Shown: positions 29,228 to 38,076 of the stretch, piece after piece
Layout: each line of letters begins with the position of its first letter
Numbering within the stretch: position 1 is the stretch's first letter
Notes under the pieces: model-generated
The model's input: only the letters and a program-made list of their open reading frames with translations
What the model was told of the DNA's origin: nothing
Databases searched by the model: none
Made by a program: the position numbers and the translations under genes
Assembly: GCF_002205845.1 (NCBI RefSeq)
Contig: NZ_NISI01000009.1
Coordinates: 1-64,000, forward strand
DNA length: 64,000 bases
Origin: Roseateles puraquae
GTDB taxonomy: Bacteria > Pseudomonadota > Gammaproteobacteria > Burkholderiales > Burkholderiaceae_C
Reading direction: 5' to 3'

Positions 29228-31054
29228 TCAGGCGGTGACCGCTTCGGCCCTCGCGCGGCCCAGGGCCTCGTCTTCGAGCCCGAACTGCATCGCGGCCAGC
29301 TTGGCGTACAGCCCGCCGCGGGCGACGAGTTCATCGTGCCGGCCGATGTCCACGATGCGGCCAGCTTCCAGCACCACGATGCGGTCGGCCTTCTGGATGG
29401 TGGCCAGCCGGTGGGCGATGACCAGCGTCGTGCGGTCGAGCATGGCGGCCTCGAGTGCCGCTTGAACGACGCGTTCGCTCTCGGCGTCGAGTGCGCTGGT
29501 GGCTTCGTCCAGCAGCAGCAGCGGCGGGTTCTTCAGCATCGCGCGGGCGATGCTGATGCGTTGGCGCTGGCCACCCGACAGGCGCACGCCGCGCTCGCCG
29601 AGGAAGCTCTGGTAACCCTCGGGCAGAGCGCGGATGAAATCGTCGGCAAAGGCGGCGCGGGCGGCAGCCATCACTTCTTCATCGGTGGCCTCGGGCCGGC
29701 CATAGCGGATGTTCTCCATCGCGGTGGTCGAGAAGATGATGCTGTCCTGCGGCACCAGGCCCACGCTGGCGCGCAGGTCAGCCAGGCTGAGCTGCTGCGT
29801 CGGCACACCGTTCAGCCGGATCTGGCCGCTTTGCGGGTCGTAAAAGCGCAGCAGGAGCTGGAACACGGTTGTCTTGCCGGCGCCGCTTGGGCCGACCAGC
29901 GCGACCGTCTCGCCGGGCTCGATGGTGAGGCTGAGCTGGTCAAGCGCGGCGGTTTGCGGGCGCGACGGGTAATGGAAGCCGATGCGGTCGAACTCGACCC
30001 GCGTGCCACCGCGCGTGGCGGGCAGAGATTGCGGCTGGGCCGGGTCGCCCACCGGCGAGCGGGCGTTCATCAGCTCGATCAGCCGTTCGGTGGCGCCCGC
30101 GGCGCGCAGCACATCGCCCCAGACCTCGGCCAGCACGGCCACGCTGCTGACCAGCAGCGTCACGTAGACCACCGTCTGCCCGAGGTGGCCGGCGCTGATC
30201 TTGCCGGCAATCACGGCTTGCGTGCCCTGGTACAGGCCCCACAGCATGGCGCCGAACACACCGGTGATGATGAAGGCCACCAGGAAGCTGCGCACCTTGG
30301 TGCGCTTGCGGGCGGTGTCGAACGCCGCCTCGCTGGCCGCCGAGAAGCGCCGGGCTTCAGCGCCTTCCTGGGTGTAGCTCTGCACCACCGTGACGGCATT
30401 CAGCACCTCGGCTGCGATCGCGGAGGTGTCGGCCACACGGTCCTGGCTGGCGCGCGACAGCTTGCGCACCCGGCGGCCGAAGTACAGCGCGGGCGCCACG
30501 ATCAGCACCAGGATGCCCAGCACCTGGCCCATCACGTAGGGGTTGGTGACGACCAACATGGTCAGCGCACCGATGCCCATCACCACGTTGCGCAGGCCCA
30601 TCGATAGGCTGGAGCCCACCACGGTCTGCACGACGGTGGTGTCGGTCGTGATGCGTGACAGCACCTCGCCGGTCTGCGTGGTTTCGAAGAACTCGGGGCT
30701 CTGCTTCAGCACATGGGTGTAGATGGCGTTGCGCAGGTCGGCCGTAACCCGCTCGCCGAGCCAGGTGACCATGTAGAACCGCGAGGCCGAGAAGATGCCG
30801 AGCGCCGCCCCCACCGCAAACATGGCCAGGAAGTGCTCGCGCAAGGCCATCAGCCGCTCGCCCGGGTTGCCGGCCTCGAAGCCGGCATCGATCAGGCCGC
30901 GCAGGGCCAGCGGGAAGGCGAGGGTGGCGAGTGCGGCCAGCAGCAGTGTCAGCACGGCCAGCGCGATGCGGCCACGGTAGGGCCGCAGGAAGGGCACGAG
31001 GCCGCGCAGGGAGCGGGCCTGTTTGGAGGCAGGGCGGTCGGTGGTGGAACTCAT
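29228..31054 (-). CDS. ABC exporter, fused membrane and ATPase domains (MsbA/multidrug type)
   Basis: The 608-residue half-transporter has a six-helix membrane domain to about 330 (starts PFLRPYRGRIALAVLTLLLA) and a C-terminal ATPase: Walker A GPSGAGKTT, Q-loop, signature LSGGQRQRISIARAM, Walker B LLLLDEATSALDAE, and the switch histidine in VIAHRLATIQ. It would act as a homodimer exporting a hydrophobic compound or lipid; the substrate is unknown. It follows the AttH-type gene by 76 bases on the same strand and may belong to that operon. The ATG at 31054 precedes the first helix. Confidence 0.92.
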   Translation of the reverse strand: MSSTTDRPASKQARSLRGLVPFLRPYRGRIALAVLTLLLAALATLAFPLALRGLIDAGFEAGNPGERLMALREHFLAMFAVGAALGIFSASRFYMVTWLGERVTADLRNAIYTHVLKQSPEFFETTQTGEVLSRITTDTTVVQTVVGSSLSMGLRNVVMGIGALTMLVVTNPYVMGQVLGILVLIVAPALYFGRRVRKLSRASQDRVADTSAIAAEVLNAVTVVQSYTQEGAEARRFSAASEAAFDTARKRTKVRSFLVAFIITGVFGAMLWGLYQGTQAVIAGKISAGHLGQTVVYVTLLVSSVAVLAEVWGDVLRAAGATERLIELMNARSPVGDPAQPQSLPATRGGTRVEFDRIGFHYPSRPQTAALDQLSLTIEPGETVALVGPSGAGKTTVFQLLLRFYDPQSGQIRLNGVPTQQLSLADLRASVGLVPQDSIIFSTTAMENIRYGRPEATDEEVMAAARAAFADDFIRALPEGYQSFLGERGVRLSGGQRQRISIARAMLKNPPLLLLDEATSALDAESERVVQAALEAAMLDRTTLVIAHRLATIQKADRIVVLEAGRIVDIGRHDELVARGGLYAKLAAMQFGLEDEALGRARAEAVTA

Positions 31055-31130
31055 GGGTTCTTGTCGGGGGCCGGCAGACGGGAGGTGCCGGACCGGATCG
31101 CACGTGAAGGCATTGGCGGCGGATTGTGGT

Positions 31131-32180
31131 TCAGGCCATGGGCGGTTTGCCGATGTAGCCGGTGAGCTCCAGGTAGCCTGTGCCGAGTGGCCGGTTTTGG
31201 CGGTCGGACAGCCGGGCGGCGCCCTCCCAGTAGACCAGACCGCTGCTGCGCCGCGCATCGACCTCCTGCGCATCGAAGAAGGCCTCGATGTGCATCTCGC
31301 CCGCTGGGGTGAGCAGCTGCCAGGCCACGGGCCAGCGGGCATCGGTGGCGGGGCTGGTCCAGTGCCGCGTCGGCGCCATGTGCACCTCGTCGGGGCTGAA
31401 GCTGCGGTCCGGCTGGCCCGGCGTGCGCAGGCTGCCGCCGGCCCAGTCCCGCTGGCCATCCTTGCGGCGAAGCTGGAACAGGGTCAGCGCGCGCCCGTCG
31501 TGCAGGTTGACGCCCAGCCAGTCCCAGCCCTGGGCCTCGCCGAGGTAGCGATCGCTCCATTCGTGGTCGAGCCAGGCGCGGCCGGTCAGGCTGTGGCGGC
31601 GGCCGTCCAGCATCAGCGCCGCCTGCGTGAGCAGCTGCGGCCGGGAGTAATAGTTGGAGAACTGTTCCGGGGATGGCCCCTTGCGGGAGATGCCGGCGTC
31701 ACCCTGCAGCAGCGGGGCATCGGGTGAGGCCAGTTCCAGCTCCATCGAGAAGCCGGGCCCGTTGAAATGCGCCCGGTAGCCGTCGCCCTCGCGGCGCAGC
31801 CACCAGTCGCGCATGCGCACGTCGCAGTCGCCAAGGGCGGCCTGCACCGCGCCGGGCAGGGCGCGGCTCAGACGCTGTGTGTGGCGCTGGCGCCGGGCCG
31901 ACAGGTCGGACAGGGCCACGTGGCCGAGCATGAGTTGGCGGGCGGCCAGGGCGCTCGGGTGGTCGTCAGCCGCAGGCCCGGGCACGCGGAAGAAGGTCAG
32001 CTGGTAGCCGTAGCGCGGCGCGGCGCCGTCGCGGTCGCCGAGCAGGCCGGTCAGGTACCACCACTCGATGGCCTGGGCCGGGTGGGCGCCGAAGTCGGCC
32101 GGAAAGTTCATCGCGGCCAGGGCGCCGCGAGGCAGGGCCAGGGGCGCAGCTGCGAGCAGCAGGGTACGGCGTCGGATCAT
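31131..32180 (-). CDS. Lipocalin-like secreted protein (AttH/CrtC family)
   Basis: The 349-residue protein has an N-terminal signal with RRR ([19 protein letters not shown], possible twin-arginine export). Two lipocalin-like halves of the AttH/carotenoid-hydratase family follow, recognised by IEWWYLTGLLGD, FSNYYSRPQL, LTGRAWLDHEWSDRYLG and WDWLGVNLHDGRALTLFQLR. It overlaps the FtsX-type permease by one base (TGATG). AttH next to an AttEFG-type ABC system is a recurrent gene neighbourhood, implying the protein receives or modifies a hydrophobic ligand moved by that transporter. Confidence 0.9.
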   Translation of the reverse strand: MIRRRTLLLAAAPLALPRGALAAMNFPADFGAHPAQAIEWWYLTGLLGDRDGAAPRYGYQLTFFRVPGPAADDHPSALAARQLMLGHVALSDLSARRQRHTQRLSRALPGAVQAALGDCDVRMRDWWLRREGDGYRAHFNGPGFSMELELASPDAPLLQGDAGISRKGPSPEQFSNYYSRPQLLTQAALMLDGRRHSLTGRAWLDHEWSDRYLGEAQGWDWLGVNLHDGRALTLFQLRRKDGQRDWAGGSLRTPGQPDRSFSPDEVHMAPTRHWTSPATDARWPVAWQLLTPAGEMHIEAFFDAQEVDARRSSGLVYWEGAARLSDRQNRPLGTGYLELTGYIGKPPMA

Positions 32181-34786
32181 CAACTGTCCTCTCTCACGGC
32201 GCGTACCGCATCGGCACCCAGCGCCTGCCGGCCGGCGAAGGCCGACGCGCCGACCGCCGCCAGGAAGGCCAGCCCCACCAGCGCGGCCAGCCGGGGCAGC
32301 GGCAGGTGCAGGTCCATGCTCCAGTGAAAGCTCTGCGGGTTCACGACGAACACCAGCACCGCGCTCAAGGCCAGCCCCAGGCCCAGGCCGGCCAGCGCAC
32401 CGGCGCCCCCCGTGAGGCCAGCCTCCAGCAACAGCAGCCGCATCAGTTCGCGGCGGGACAACCCGAGATGCCGCAGCAGCCCGAACTCGCGCCGCCTGGC
32501 CAGCGCCTGGGCGGACTGGCTGGCCACCACGCCGAACAGGCCCACGGCCAGCGCCACCGCCTGAAGCCACACGGTGATCGCAAAGCTGCGGTCGAAGATC
32601 GTCAGCGACAGCTCGCGCAGCTCGCCGGCCGCGGCCAGCTCGATGTTCTCGCCGCCCAGGCGCCGCACCTCCGCCCGCGCCTGGTCCAGCGATTGACCGG
32701 GCTTGAGCCACAGCGCCATCTCCGTGGCGCTGCGATCGCCGGTGAGGCGGCGGTAGTCGTCCAGGTCCATCCACACCGCCGTGGCCTGGCGGGAATAGTC
32801 GCGCCAGATGCCCTGCACCTGCAGGGTCAGGCGCCGCCCGCCCTGTGCACCCTGTGCGCCCTGTGCGCTGTCAGGCAGCTCCGCCGTGAAGACGCGCCCG
32901 ACGGTGAGCCCGTCGCGGTCCCGCGCGGCTTCGTTCACCCAGACGGCGATGGCGCCACCCGCCAGGTCACCCGACCAGCGCTCGATCAGGGGCAGGCCGC
33001 CGGCTTGCACACTGCGCGCGGTCAGCGCCACGGCGTCGGTGCCGGGTGCCAGGCGCAGGCGGGTGGTGCGCTGGGGCGTTGCCCGCGCGATGGGCGGCAG
33101 GGCGGGCAGGGTCTGCAGCAGCTCGGGCGGCAAGGGGGCCGGCGTGCCGTCGGGCAGGCGCAAGGCGCTGCGAACGTAGAGGTCGGCCGGCAGCGCGTCG
33201 TCCAGCCAATGCATCAGCGACTGCCGGAAGCTGCCGATCATCACGGTCATGGCCACCGCCAGCGCCAGGGCGACCAGCACGCCCGCGAGCGAACGCCGCG
33301 CCTCGGTGGCCTGGTCGCGGCTGCGTTCGCGCGCCAGCAGCAAGAGCGGCCCGGCCGGCAGCCGCGCCAGCAGTGCCGTGATGGCGCGCACCAGCGCCGG
33401 CACCAGCGCCAGCCCGCCCAGCAGCAGAAGCAGCATGGACAGGTAGGCGGCCACCGGCGTGTCGCCCCATACCGGCGGCAGCCAGGCGAGGGCGGTTCCG
33501 AGCGCCATGAGGCCGACGCCGGCAGCGGCGGGCAGGGCGCGGCTGGCGGGCAGGCCCAGGCCCTTGAGCACCAGGGCCGGCGCGATGCGGCGCACGGTCA
33601 GCGCGGGCGCCAGCGCCGCCACCAGGGCGGCCACAAGCCCGAGCGCGCCATAGACCGCGGCGGGCACGGCCAGCGGCTGGTTGAACAGCAGGTCGGTCGA
33701 GGAGCTGGCGCCCCCGTGCAGGCCCAGGTCGCTGCCCAGCAGCGTCAGGGCGCCGGCGGCCAGGCCCACACCCAGGCCCAGGCCGAGCAGGGCGCCCACC
33801 ACGCCGATGACCGCGCCTTCCAGCAGGATCAGCTGCCAGCGCAGGCGGGCAGAAACCCCCAGCACCCCCACCAGCGCCCACTGCGGCAGCCGCTGCGCGG
33901 TCGCCAGTGACAGCACCGCGTACACGAGGAAGCTGCCGGTGAACAGCGCCATCAACGCCAGCAGGCCGAGGTTGACGCGGTAGGCGCGGGTCAGGTCCGA
34001 CAGCCGGGCGCCCTCGTCGACCGGTGGGCTGGCCTGCCAGCGCGCCGGCAGGCGCGCCGCCCAGGCGATGGCATCGGTGCCCGGTTGCAGTTGCAGGTCG
34101 ATGCGGTCGAGGCTGCCCAGCCGGCCGAACAAGGTCTGGGCGTCGGCGATGTCCAGCACCCCGAGCGGCGAGTTGCCCGCCGCCACGCGGCCCCCCACGG
34201 CGAACGCCACGTCCCGGGGCGGCGCGCCGGCGGGCTGGGGCAGGCGCAGTGTCAGCCGCGTGGCGCCAGGGGGCAGCCGGCTGCGGGCCGCTGCGTTCAG
34301 GTGCAGGGTGGCGACGGCGACCGCCGCCAGCGGCCCGTCGCTCACCTGGGGTGTCAGCTCCGGGGCCAGGGGCCGGTTCTCTGCCGCCGACGCATACAGC
34401 GCCAGCGGGTCCAGCCCGATGAGGTGCACCGAAACGCCGCGGCCCGCCGGGCCGCCCTGGCCGAGCCAGAGCGCCTCGGCCTCCAGCACCGGATTGGCAT
34501 TGGCCACGCCTGGCAGATTCAGCACCTCGGCGAGATCGGAGTCGGTGAGGGCGCCGTCGCGTGCGCGCAGGATGAGGTCGGCCTGGCCGTTCACGCCGCG
34601 TGCGGCCCGGGAGAACTCAGTCAGCGCCGCGCCATTGAGCAGATGCACGCCGAAGGCCAGGGCCACACCCAGCATGACCGCCAGCAACGCCAGCAGGATG
34701 CGCGCGGGCTGGGCGCGCCACATCGGCCAGGCGATGTGGCGCCACAGGCCCAGTGCACTCAAGGCCGGGGCGCGCTCAGACGGCAT
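32180..34786 (-). CDS. FtsX-like ABC permease (fused, AttFG/MacB-type)
   Basis: The 868-residue inner-membrane protein has two FtsX-type permease modules: one around 265-380 after an N-terminal helix and periplasmic domain, the second near 745-860 after another large extracytoplasmic region. Roughly ten hydrophobic helices are visible. The final [29 protein letters not shown] segment is the coupling-helix signature of FtsX/LolC proteins. It partners with the ATPase whose gene overlaps it by 11 bases. Such complexes work by mechanotransmission on lipoproteins or envelope lipids rather than classic transport. An in-frame Gly-Ala-Gln repeat lies near 630. Confidence 0.92.
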   Translation of the reverse strand: MPSERAPALSALGLWRHIAWPMWRAQPARILLALLAVMLGVALAFGVHLLNGAALTEFSRAARGVNGQADLILRARDGALTDSDLAEVLNLPGVANANPVLEAEALWLGQGGPAGRGVSVHLIGLDPLALYASAAENRPLAPELTPQVSDGPLAAVAVATLHLNAAARSRLPPGATRLTLRLPQPAGAPPRDVAFAVGGRVAAGNSPLGVLDIADAQTLFGRLGSLDRIDLQLQPGTDAIAWAARLPARWQASPPVDEGARLSDLTRAYRVNLGLLALMALFTGSFLVYAVLSLATAQRLPQWALVGVLGVSARLRWQLILLEGAVIGVVGALLGLGLGVGLAAGALTLLGSDLGLHGGASSSTDLLFNQPLAVPAAVYGALGLVAALVAALAPALTVRRIAPALVLKGLGLPASRALPAAAGVGLMALGTALAWLPPVWGDTPVAAYLSMLLLLLGGLALVPALVRAITALLARLPAGPLLLLARERSRDQATEARRSLAGVLVALALAVAMTVMIGSFRQSLMHWLDDALPADLYVRSALRLPDGTPAPLPPELLQTLPALPPIARATPQRTTRLRLAPGTDAVALTARSVQAGGLPLIERWSGDLAGGAIAVWVNEAARDRDGLTVGRVFTAELPDSAQGAQGAQGGRRLTLQVQGIWRDYSRQATAVWMDLDDYRRLTGDRSATEMALWLKPGQSLDQARAEVRRLGGENIELAAAGELRELSLTIFDRSFAITVWLQAVALAVGLFGVVASQSAQALARRREFGLLRHLGLSRRELMRLLLLEAGLTGGAGALAGLGLGLALSAVLVFVVNPQSFHWSMDLHLPLPRLAALVGLAFLAAVGASAFAGRQALGADAVRAVREDS
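32841..32867. repeat. Three tandem 9-bp units inside the permease gene
   Basis: CCCTGTGCA, CCCTGTGCG, CCCTGTGCG in tandem encode a Gly-Ala-Gln tripeptide repeat in the second extracytoplasmic region. Nine-bp periodicity keeps the frame, so copy-number changes would be tolerated. Confidence 0.75.
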
Positions 34787-35429
34787 GCAAGCCCGTCTCG
34801 TCGAGCCGCAACCGGCGGTCGGCCGCCTGGGCGGCGGCTTCGGAATGCGTCACCAGCAGGCAGGCGGCGCCTGCCTCACGGGTGCAGCGGCGCAGCAACT
34901 CCAGCACTTCACCGGCGTGGCGGGGGTCGAGGTTGCCGGTCGGCTCGTCAGCCAGCACCAGGCGCGGCCGGTGCACCAGCGCGCGGGCAATTGCCACGCG
35001 TTGCAGTTGGCCGCCAGAAAGTTGCCGCGGCATGCGGGCGGCCAGGTCTTGCAGGTTGACCGCCGCCAGCATGGCCGCGACGTGGCCTTCATCGCGCTGG
35101 CCCAGCAGCCGCAGCGGCAGGGCCACGTTGTCAGCCACGCTCAGGTGCGGCAGCAGATGAAACGCCTGGAAGACGAAGCCCAGCGACCGGCGCCGCAGCG
35201 CGGAGCGTGCGTCGTCGTCCAGGGCGCGCAGGTCAGCGCCATCCAGTGCAATCTCGCCGGCATCGGCTTCGTCCAGGCCGGCCAGGCAGTTCAACAGGGT
35301 GGATTTGCCACTGCCCGATTCGCCCAGCAGGGCCACGATCTCACCGGGCTGGAGGTCGAGGTCGACCCCGGAAAACACCGCCACCTCGCCGTAGGACTTG
35401 GCCAGGCCGCGCGCACGCAAAAGACTCAT
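34776..35429 (-). CDS. ABC transporter ATPase (LolD/MacB type)
   Basis: The 217-residue ATPase has Walker [11 protein letters not shown]-loop [12 protein letters not shown], signature [19 protein letters not shown], Walker [14 protein letters not shown] and the switch His in [10 protein letters not shown]. The LSVADNV and DEPTGNLD segments are typical of LolD/MacB-class ATPases that pair with FtsX-like permeases, here the overlapping downstream gene. The ATG at 35429 overlaps the stop of the ribbon-helix-helix gene (ATGA). Confidence 0.94.
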   Translation of the reverse strand: MSLLRARGLAKSYGEVAVFSGVDLDLQPGEIVALLGESGSGKSTLLNCLAGLDEADAGEIALDGADLRALDDDARSALRRRSLGFVFQAFHLLPHLSVADNVALPLRLLGQRDEGHVAAMLAAVNLQDLAARMPRQLSGGQLQRVAIARALVHRPRLVLADEPTGNLDPRHAGEVLELLRRCTREAGAACLLVTHSEAAAQAADRRLRLDETGLHAV

Positions 35430-35635
35430 GCCCCGGATTCTGGCCCCTTGCGCAATGCCCCCGCCCGGCCCTTGGGCGGATCGAGCTTGACGCCGCGCCG
35501 GGTCAGCGCCTCGCGCAGCAGCAGCTCGGCCTGCGCGTTGGCACTGCGCAGTTCGCTGGCTGCCAGTCGCTCCACTTCGGCCCAGAGCGCCGGGTCGACC
35601 CGCAGCGGGAAGGATTTCTTGTCCGGGCTGGCCAT
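35426..35635 (-). CDS. Arc-type ribbon-helix-helix DNA-binding protein
   Basis: The 69-residue protein KKSFPLRVDPALWAEVERLA followed by NAQAELLLREAL matches the beta-strand plus two helices of Arc/CopG-type repressors. No toxin gene is adjacent, so it is not an obvious antitoxin. It sits between a membrane protein gene (1-base overlap) and the ABC ATPase gene (4-base overlap). Autoregulation of this operon through the palindrome at 37083-37098 is the likeliest role; that is inference. The C-terminus is basic and proline-rich. Confidence 0.82.
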   Translation of the reverse strand: MASPDKKSFPLRVDPALWAEVERLAASELRSANAQAELLLREALTRRGVKLDPPKGRAGALRKGPESGA

Positions 35636-36159
35636 CAGTGCTGCTCACCAGGTCGCCGCGGGCGGCGTGGCGGCGGCGCTTCGTGCGCCGGTGGCGGTGC
35701 GGGGAAGAGGGCCTTCACCCGCCAGCACCACAGCAAGAGCCCGGCCAGCAGCAGCCCGCCCATGGCCCACCACAGGGCCTGCGGTGGCTGTGCCCAGGTG
35801 GACTGGCTGGCGAGCAAGGTGTGCAGATGCGTGCCTGCGAGCAGCAGGCTGACCATCACACCGATGCCGCTGACATGCTCACCCAGCCGCTCCAGGCTCG
35901 TGTGTCGGCGGGGCTCGGCCATCCAGTAGTCCCGGTGCGGCAGGTTCACCTGCCCCGGAGCCACGCGCCCCAGCCATAGGACGAAGGGCTTGCTGCACAG
36001 GGCCGCAGCCAGCAGCGGCAGCAGCATGGAGGCGAGGTAGGCGCCGCGCCCCATCGTCTGCTTGCCACTGACGATGGGCTCCGGCAGCCAGGGCAGGCTG
36101 CCGACGATCAGCCCGGCGGTCAACGCCCAGGCGAGCATGAACAGGCGGCTTGCGCGCAT
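35635..36159 (-). CDS. DUF1648-like membrane protein
   Basis: The 174-residue protein has about four hydrophobic segments (LFMLAWALTAGLIVG, YLASMLLPLLAAALC, GIGVMVSLLLAGTHLHTLL, MGGLLLAGLLLWCW). The central VNLPHRDYWMAEPRRHTSLERLGEH stretch resembles the NLPNKDYWLAPERR block of DUF1648/SdpI-related proteins. The C-terminus is proline/arginine-rich and probably cytoplasmic. It lies ten bases after the SPFH gene and overlaps the ribbon-helix-helix gene by one base. Its function is unknown; the DUF1648 link is a motif-level resemblance. Confidence 0.7.
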   Translation of the reverse strand: MRASRLFMLAWALTAGLIVGSLPWLPEPIVSGKQTMGRGAYLASMLLPLLAAALCSKPFVLWLGRVAPGQVNLPHRDYWMAEPRRHTSLERLGEHVSGIGVMVSLLLAGTHLHTLLASQSTWAQPPQALWWAMGGLLLAGLLLWCWRVKALFPAPPPAHEAPPPRRPRRPGEQH

Positions 36160-36169
36160 GGGAGCGGCC

Positions 36170-37057
36170 TCAGGTGTAGAGCGTGCCGGTGTTGACGACC
36201 GGCTGGGTCTCACGGTCGGAGCACAGCACCACGAGCAGGTTGCTGACCATGGCCGCCTTGCGCTCATCGTCCAGCACGACGATCTCGCGCTCGCTCAGGC
36301 CCTGGAGCGCCGTTTCGACCATGGTCACCGCGCCCTGCACGATCTTGGACCGGGCGCCGATGATGGCCTCGGCCTGCTGGCGGCGCAGCATGACCTGGGC
36401 GATTTCCGGGGCATAGGCGAGGTGGCTGATCTTGGCGTCCAGCACGTCCACGCCGGCGTCCGCGAAGCGTGCCTGCAGTTCGGCGCGCAGCGCCTGGGCG
36501 ACGGCGTCCTGGCCGCCGCGCAGCGTGATGGTGTCGGTCTCGCCATCGTCGTTCGCGTGGTCGTAGGCATAGCAGGCGGCGAGATGGCGGATGGCGGCCT
36601 CGGCCTGCACGCGCACGTAGGCTTCGTAGTCGTCGACCTGGAACAGGGCCTGCGCGGTGTCACGCACCCGCCAGACGACGACGGCGGCGATCTCGATCGG
36701 GTTGCCGCGCTGGTCGTTGACCTTGAGCACGGGTGCGTTCAGGTTGCGGTCGCGCAGCGAGACGCGCTTCTTCAGCGCGAAAGGGTTGGCCCAACGCAGG
36801 CCGGCGCCACGGTCGCTGCCGATGTAGGCGCCGAACAGCGTGAGCGCCGCGGCCTGGTTGGGATTGAGCATGTAGAGCCCGGCCAGGATGAGGCCGCCCG
36901 CGATGACCAGCGGAATGCCGTACAGCGGCAGGGCCCGGGTCAGGGCCAGCGCGCCGGCGCCACCCAGCGCCAGCCCGATCAGGGCCATCGCGTAGCCATT
37001 CGCGGCGCGCGCCGGGTGCTCGGTCATGACGGCGCGCTTCTCAGAGGAGGAGGACAT
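36170..37057 (-). CDS. SPFH/Band-7 domain membrane protein
   Basis: The 295-residue protein has two adjacent N-terminal hydrophobic segments ([18 protein letters not shown] and [19 protein letters not shown]) and then an SPFH domain: [52 protein letters not shown] and the C-terminal helical [34 protein letters not shown] proteins scaffold membrane microdomains or regulate proteases. A GGAGGAGG ribosome site precedes the ATG at 37057; an ATG at 37027 is possible. It is the first gene of the run that ends with the AttH-type gene. Confidence 0.9.
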   Translation of the reverse strand: MSSSSEKRAVMTEHPARAANGYAMALIGLALGGAGALALTRALPLYGIPLVIAGGLILAGLYMLNPNQAAALTLFGAYIGSDRGAGLRWANPFALKKRVSLRDRNLNAPVLKVNDQRGNPIEIAAVVVWRVRDTAQALFQVDDYEAYVRVQAEAAIRHLAACYAYDHANDDGETDTITLRGGQDAVAQALRAELQARFADAGVDVLDAKISHLAYAPEIAQVMLRRQQAEAIIGARSKIVQGAVTMVETALQGLSEREIVVLDDERKAAMVSNLLVVLCSDRETQPVVNTGTLYT

Positions 37058-37082
37058 GGCGGTCTGGTCTCAAAAGTGAATC

Positions 37083-37098
37083 AAAGTGATATCACTTT
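37083..37098. promoter_or_regulatory. 16-bp palindrome over the SPFH promoter, candidate RHH operator
   Basis: AAAGTGATATCACTTT is perfectly palindromic. It contains inverted TATCACT/AGTGATA heptads like the WATCACW sites bound by the ribbon-helix-helix protein omega, and a near-heptad AGTGAAT lies just beside it. It overlaps the -10 and start of the SPFH promoter, a repressing position. The operon encodes its own RHH protein. Confidence 0.6.
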
Positions 37099-37122
37099 AG
37101 GCGAGCGTGCTCACCGATGCAA
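37094..37122 (-). promoter_or_regulatory. Sigma-70-like promoter of the SPFH operon
   Basis: On the minus strand TTGCAT (37117-37122) and TAAAGT (37094-37099) are 17 bases apart. The expected start near 37087 lies inside the palindrome, 30 bases ahead of the SPFH ATG. Confidence 0.55.
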
Positions 37123-37131
37123 GCGGTTTTT

Positions 37132-38076
37132 TCAGGCCATCAGGCGCTGCAGCCCGGCCAGCAGTTCGGGGATGGGTTGCGGCCCGTCGCAGGCGATGAC
37201 GCGGCGGCGCGGCATGCTGCGCAGCCACGTCACCTGGCGCTTGGCCAGTTGGCGGGTGGCGGCGATGCCGCGCTCGCGCAGGGTGCTGAAGTCATTCCCG
37301 TCCAGCGCCTCCCAGACCTGCCGGTAGCCGACGCAGCGCATCGAGGGCAGCGCCAGGCTCAGGTCGCCGCGCGCGCGCAGCGCTTTGACCTCGTCGACCA
37401 GGCCCTGGTTCAGCATGGCATCAAAGCGTTGTGCCAACCGCTCATGCAGCCAGGCGCGGTCGGTGGGTTCCAGCGAAAACAGCGGCCAGTCGACCCCCTC
37501 GTCACGCGAGGCGGCATGCAGGGCGCTGAGCGGCTGGCCCGTCAGGCGGATGACCTCCAGCGCGCGCTGGATGCGCTGGCTGTCGTTGGGCGCGAGCCGG
37601 TCGGCGGTGGCCGGGTCCAGACGGGCCAGTTCGGCATGCATCGCGGGCCAGCCGCGCTCGGCGGCCTCGGCGTCGAGGGCAGCGCGCAGCTCGGCATCGG
37701 CCTGGGGCAGCGTGGACAGGCCATCGAACAGCGCCTTGAAATACAGCATCGTGCCGCCCACCAGCAGCGGCAGCCGGCCGCGGGCGCTGATTTCGGCGGC
37801 CAGGCGTCTGGCGTCGCGCACGAACTCGGCGGCCGAGTAGCTGTCGGTCGGTGCCAGGATGTCGATCAGGTGATGCGGCACCGCGGCAAGCTCGGCTGCG
37901 GTGGGCTTGGCGGTGCCGATGTCCATGCCGCGGTACACCAGCGCCGAGTCGACGCTGATGATCTCCACCGGCAGCACCTCGGCGATCGCCAGGGCCGCGG
38001 CTGTCTTGCCGCAGCCGGTGGGCCCGGCCAGGCAGATCGGGCTCAGAAACGTTCCCACGGGGCCAGGTAGCGCCAT
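37132..38076 (-). CDS. miaA: tRNA dimethylallyltransferase
   Basis: The 314-residue enzyme adds a dimethylallyl group to N6 of A37 in tRNAs reading UNN codons. Seen are the P-loop [41 protein letters not shown], and the C-terminal [12 protein letters not shown] and [13 protein letters not shown] motifs. The ATG at 38076 overlaps the preceding rluF-like gene by 34 bases; a GTG at 38055 would reduce this. Gene order mutL-rluF-miaA on one strand keeps the common mutL-miaA association with an insertion between them. Confidence 0.95.
   Translation of the reverse strand: MALPGPVGTFLSPICLAGPTGCGKTAAALAIAEVLPVEIISVDSALVYRGMDIGTAKPTAAELAAVPHHLIDILAPTDSYSAAEFVRDARRLAAEISARGRLPLLVGGTMLYFKALFDGLSTLPQADAELRAALDAEAAERGWPAMHAELARLDPATADRLAPNDSQRIQRALEVIRLTGQPLSALHAASRDEGVDWPLFSLEPTDRAWLHERLAQRFDAMLNQGLVDEVKALRARGDLSLALPSMRCVGYRQVWEALDGNDFSTLRERGIAATRQLAKRQVTWLRSMPRRRVIACDGPQPIPELLAGLQRLMA

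Noticed and set aside
35426..35635. Ribbon-helix-helix gene as antitoxin of a toxin-antitoxin pair
   Set aside because: Both neighbours are membrane or ABC genes; no small toxin-like frame is adjacent, so an operon autoregulator is more plausible.
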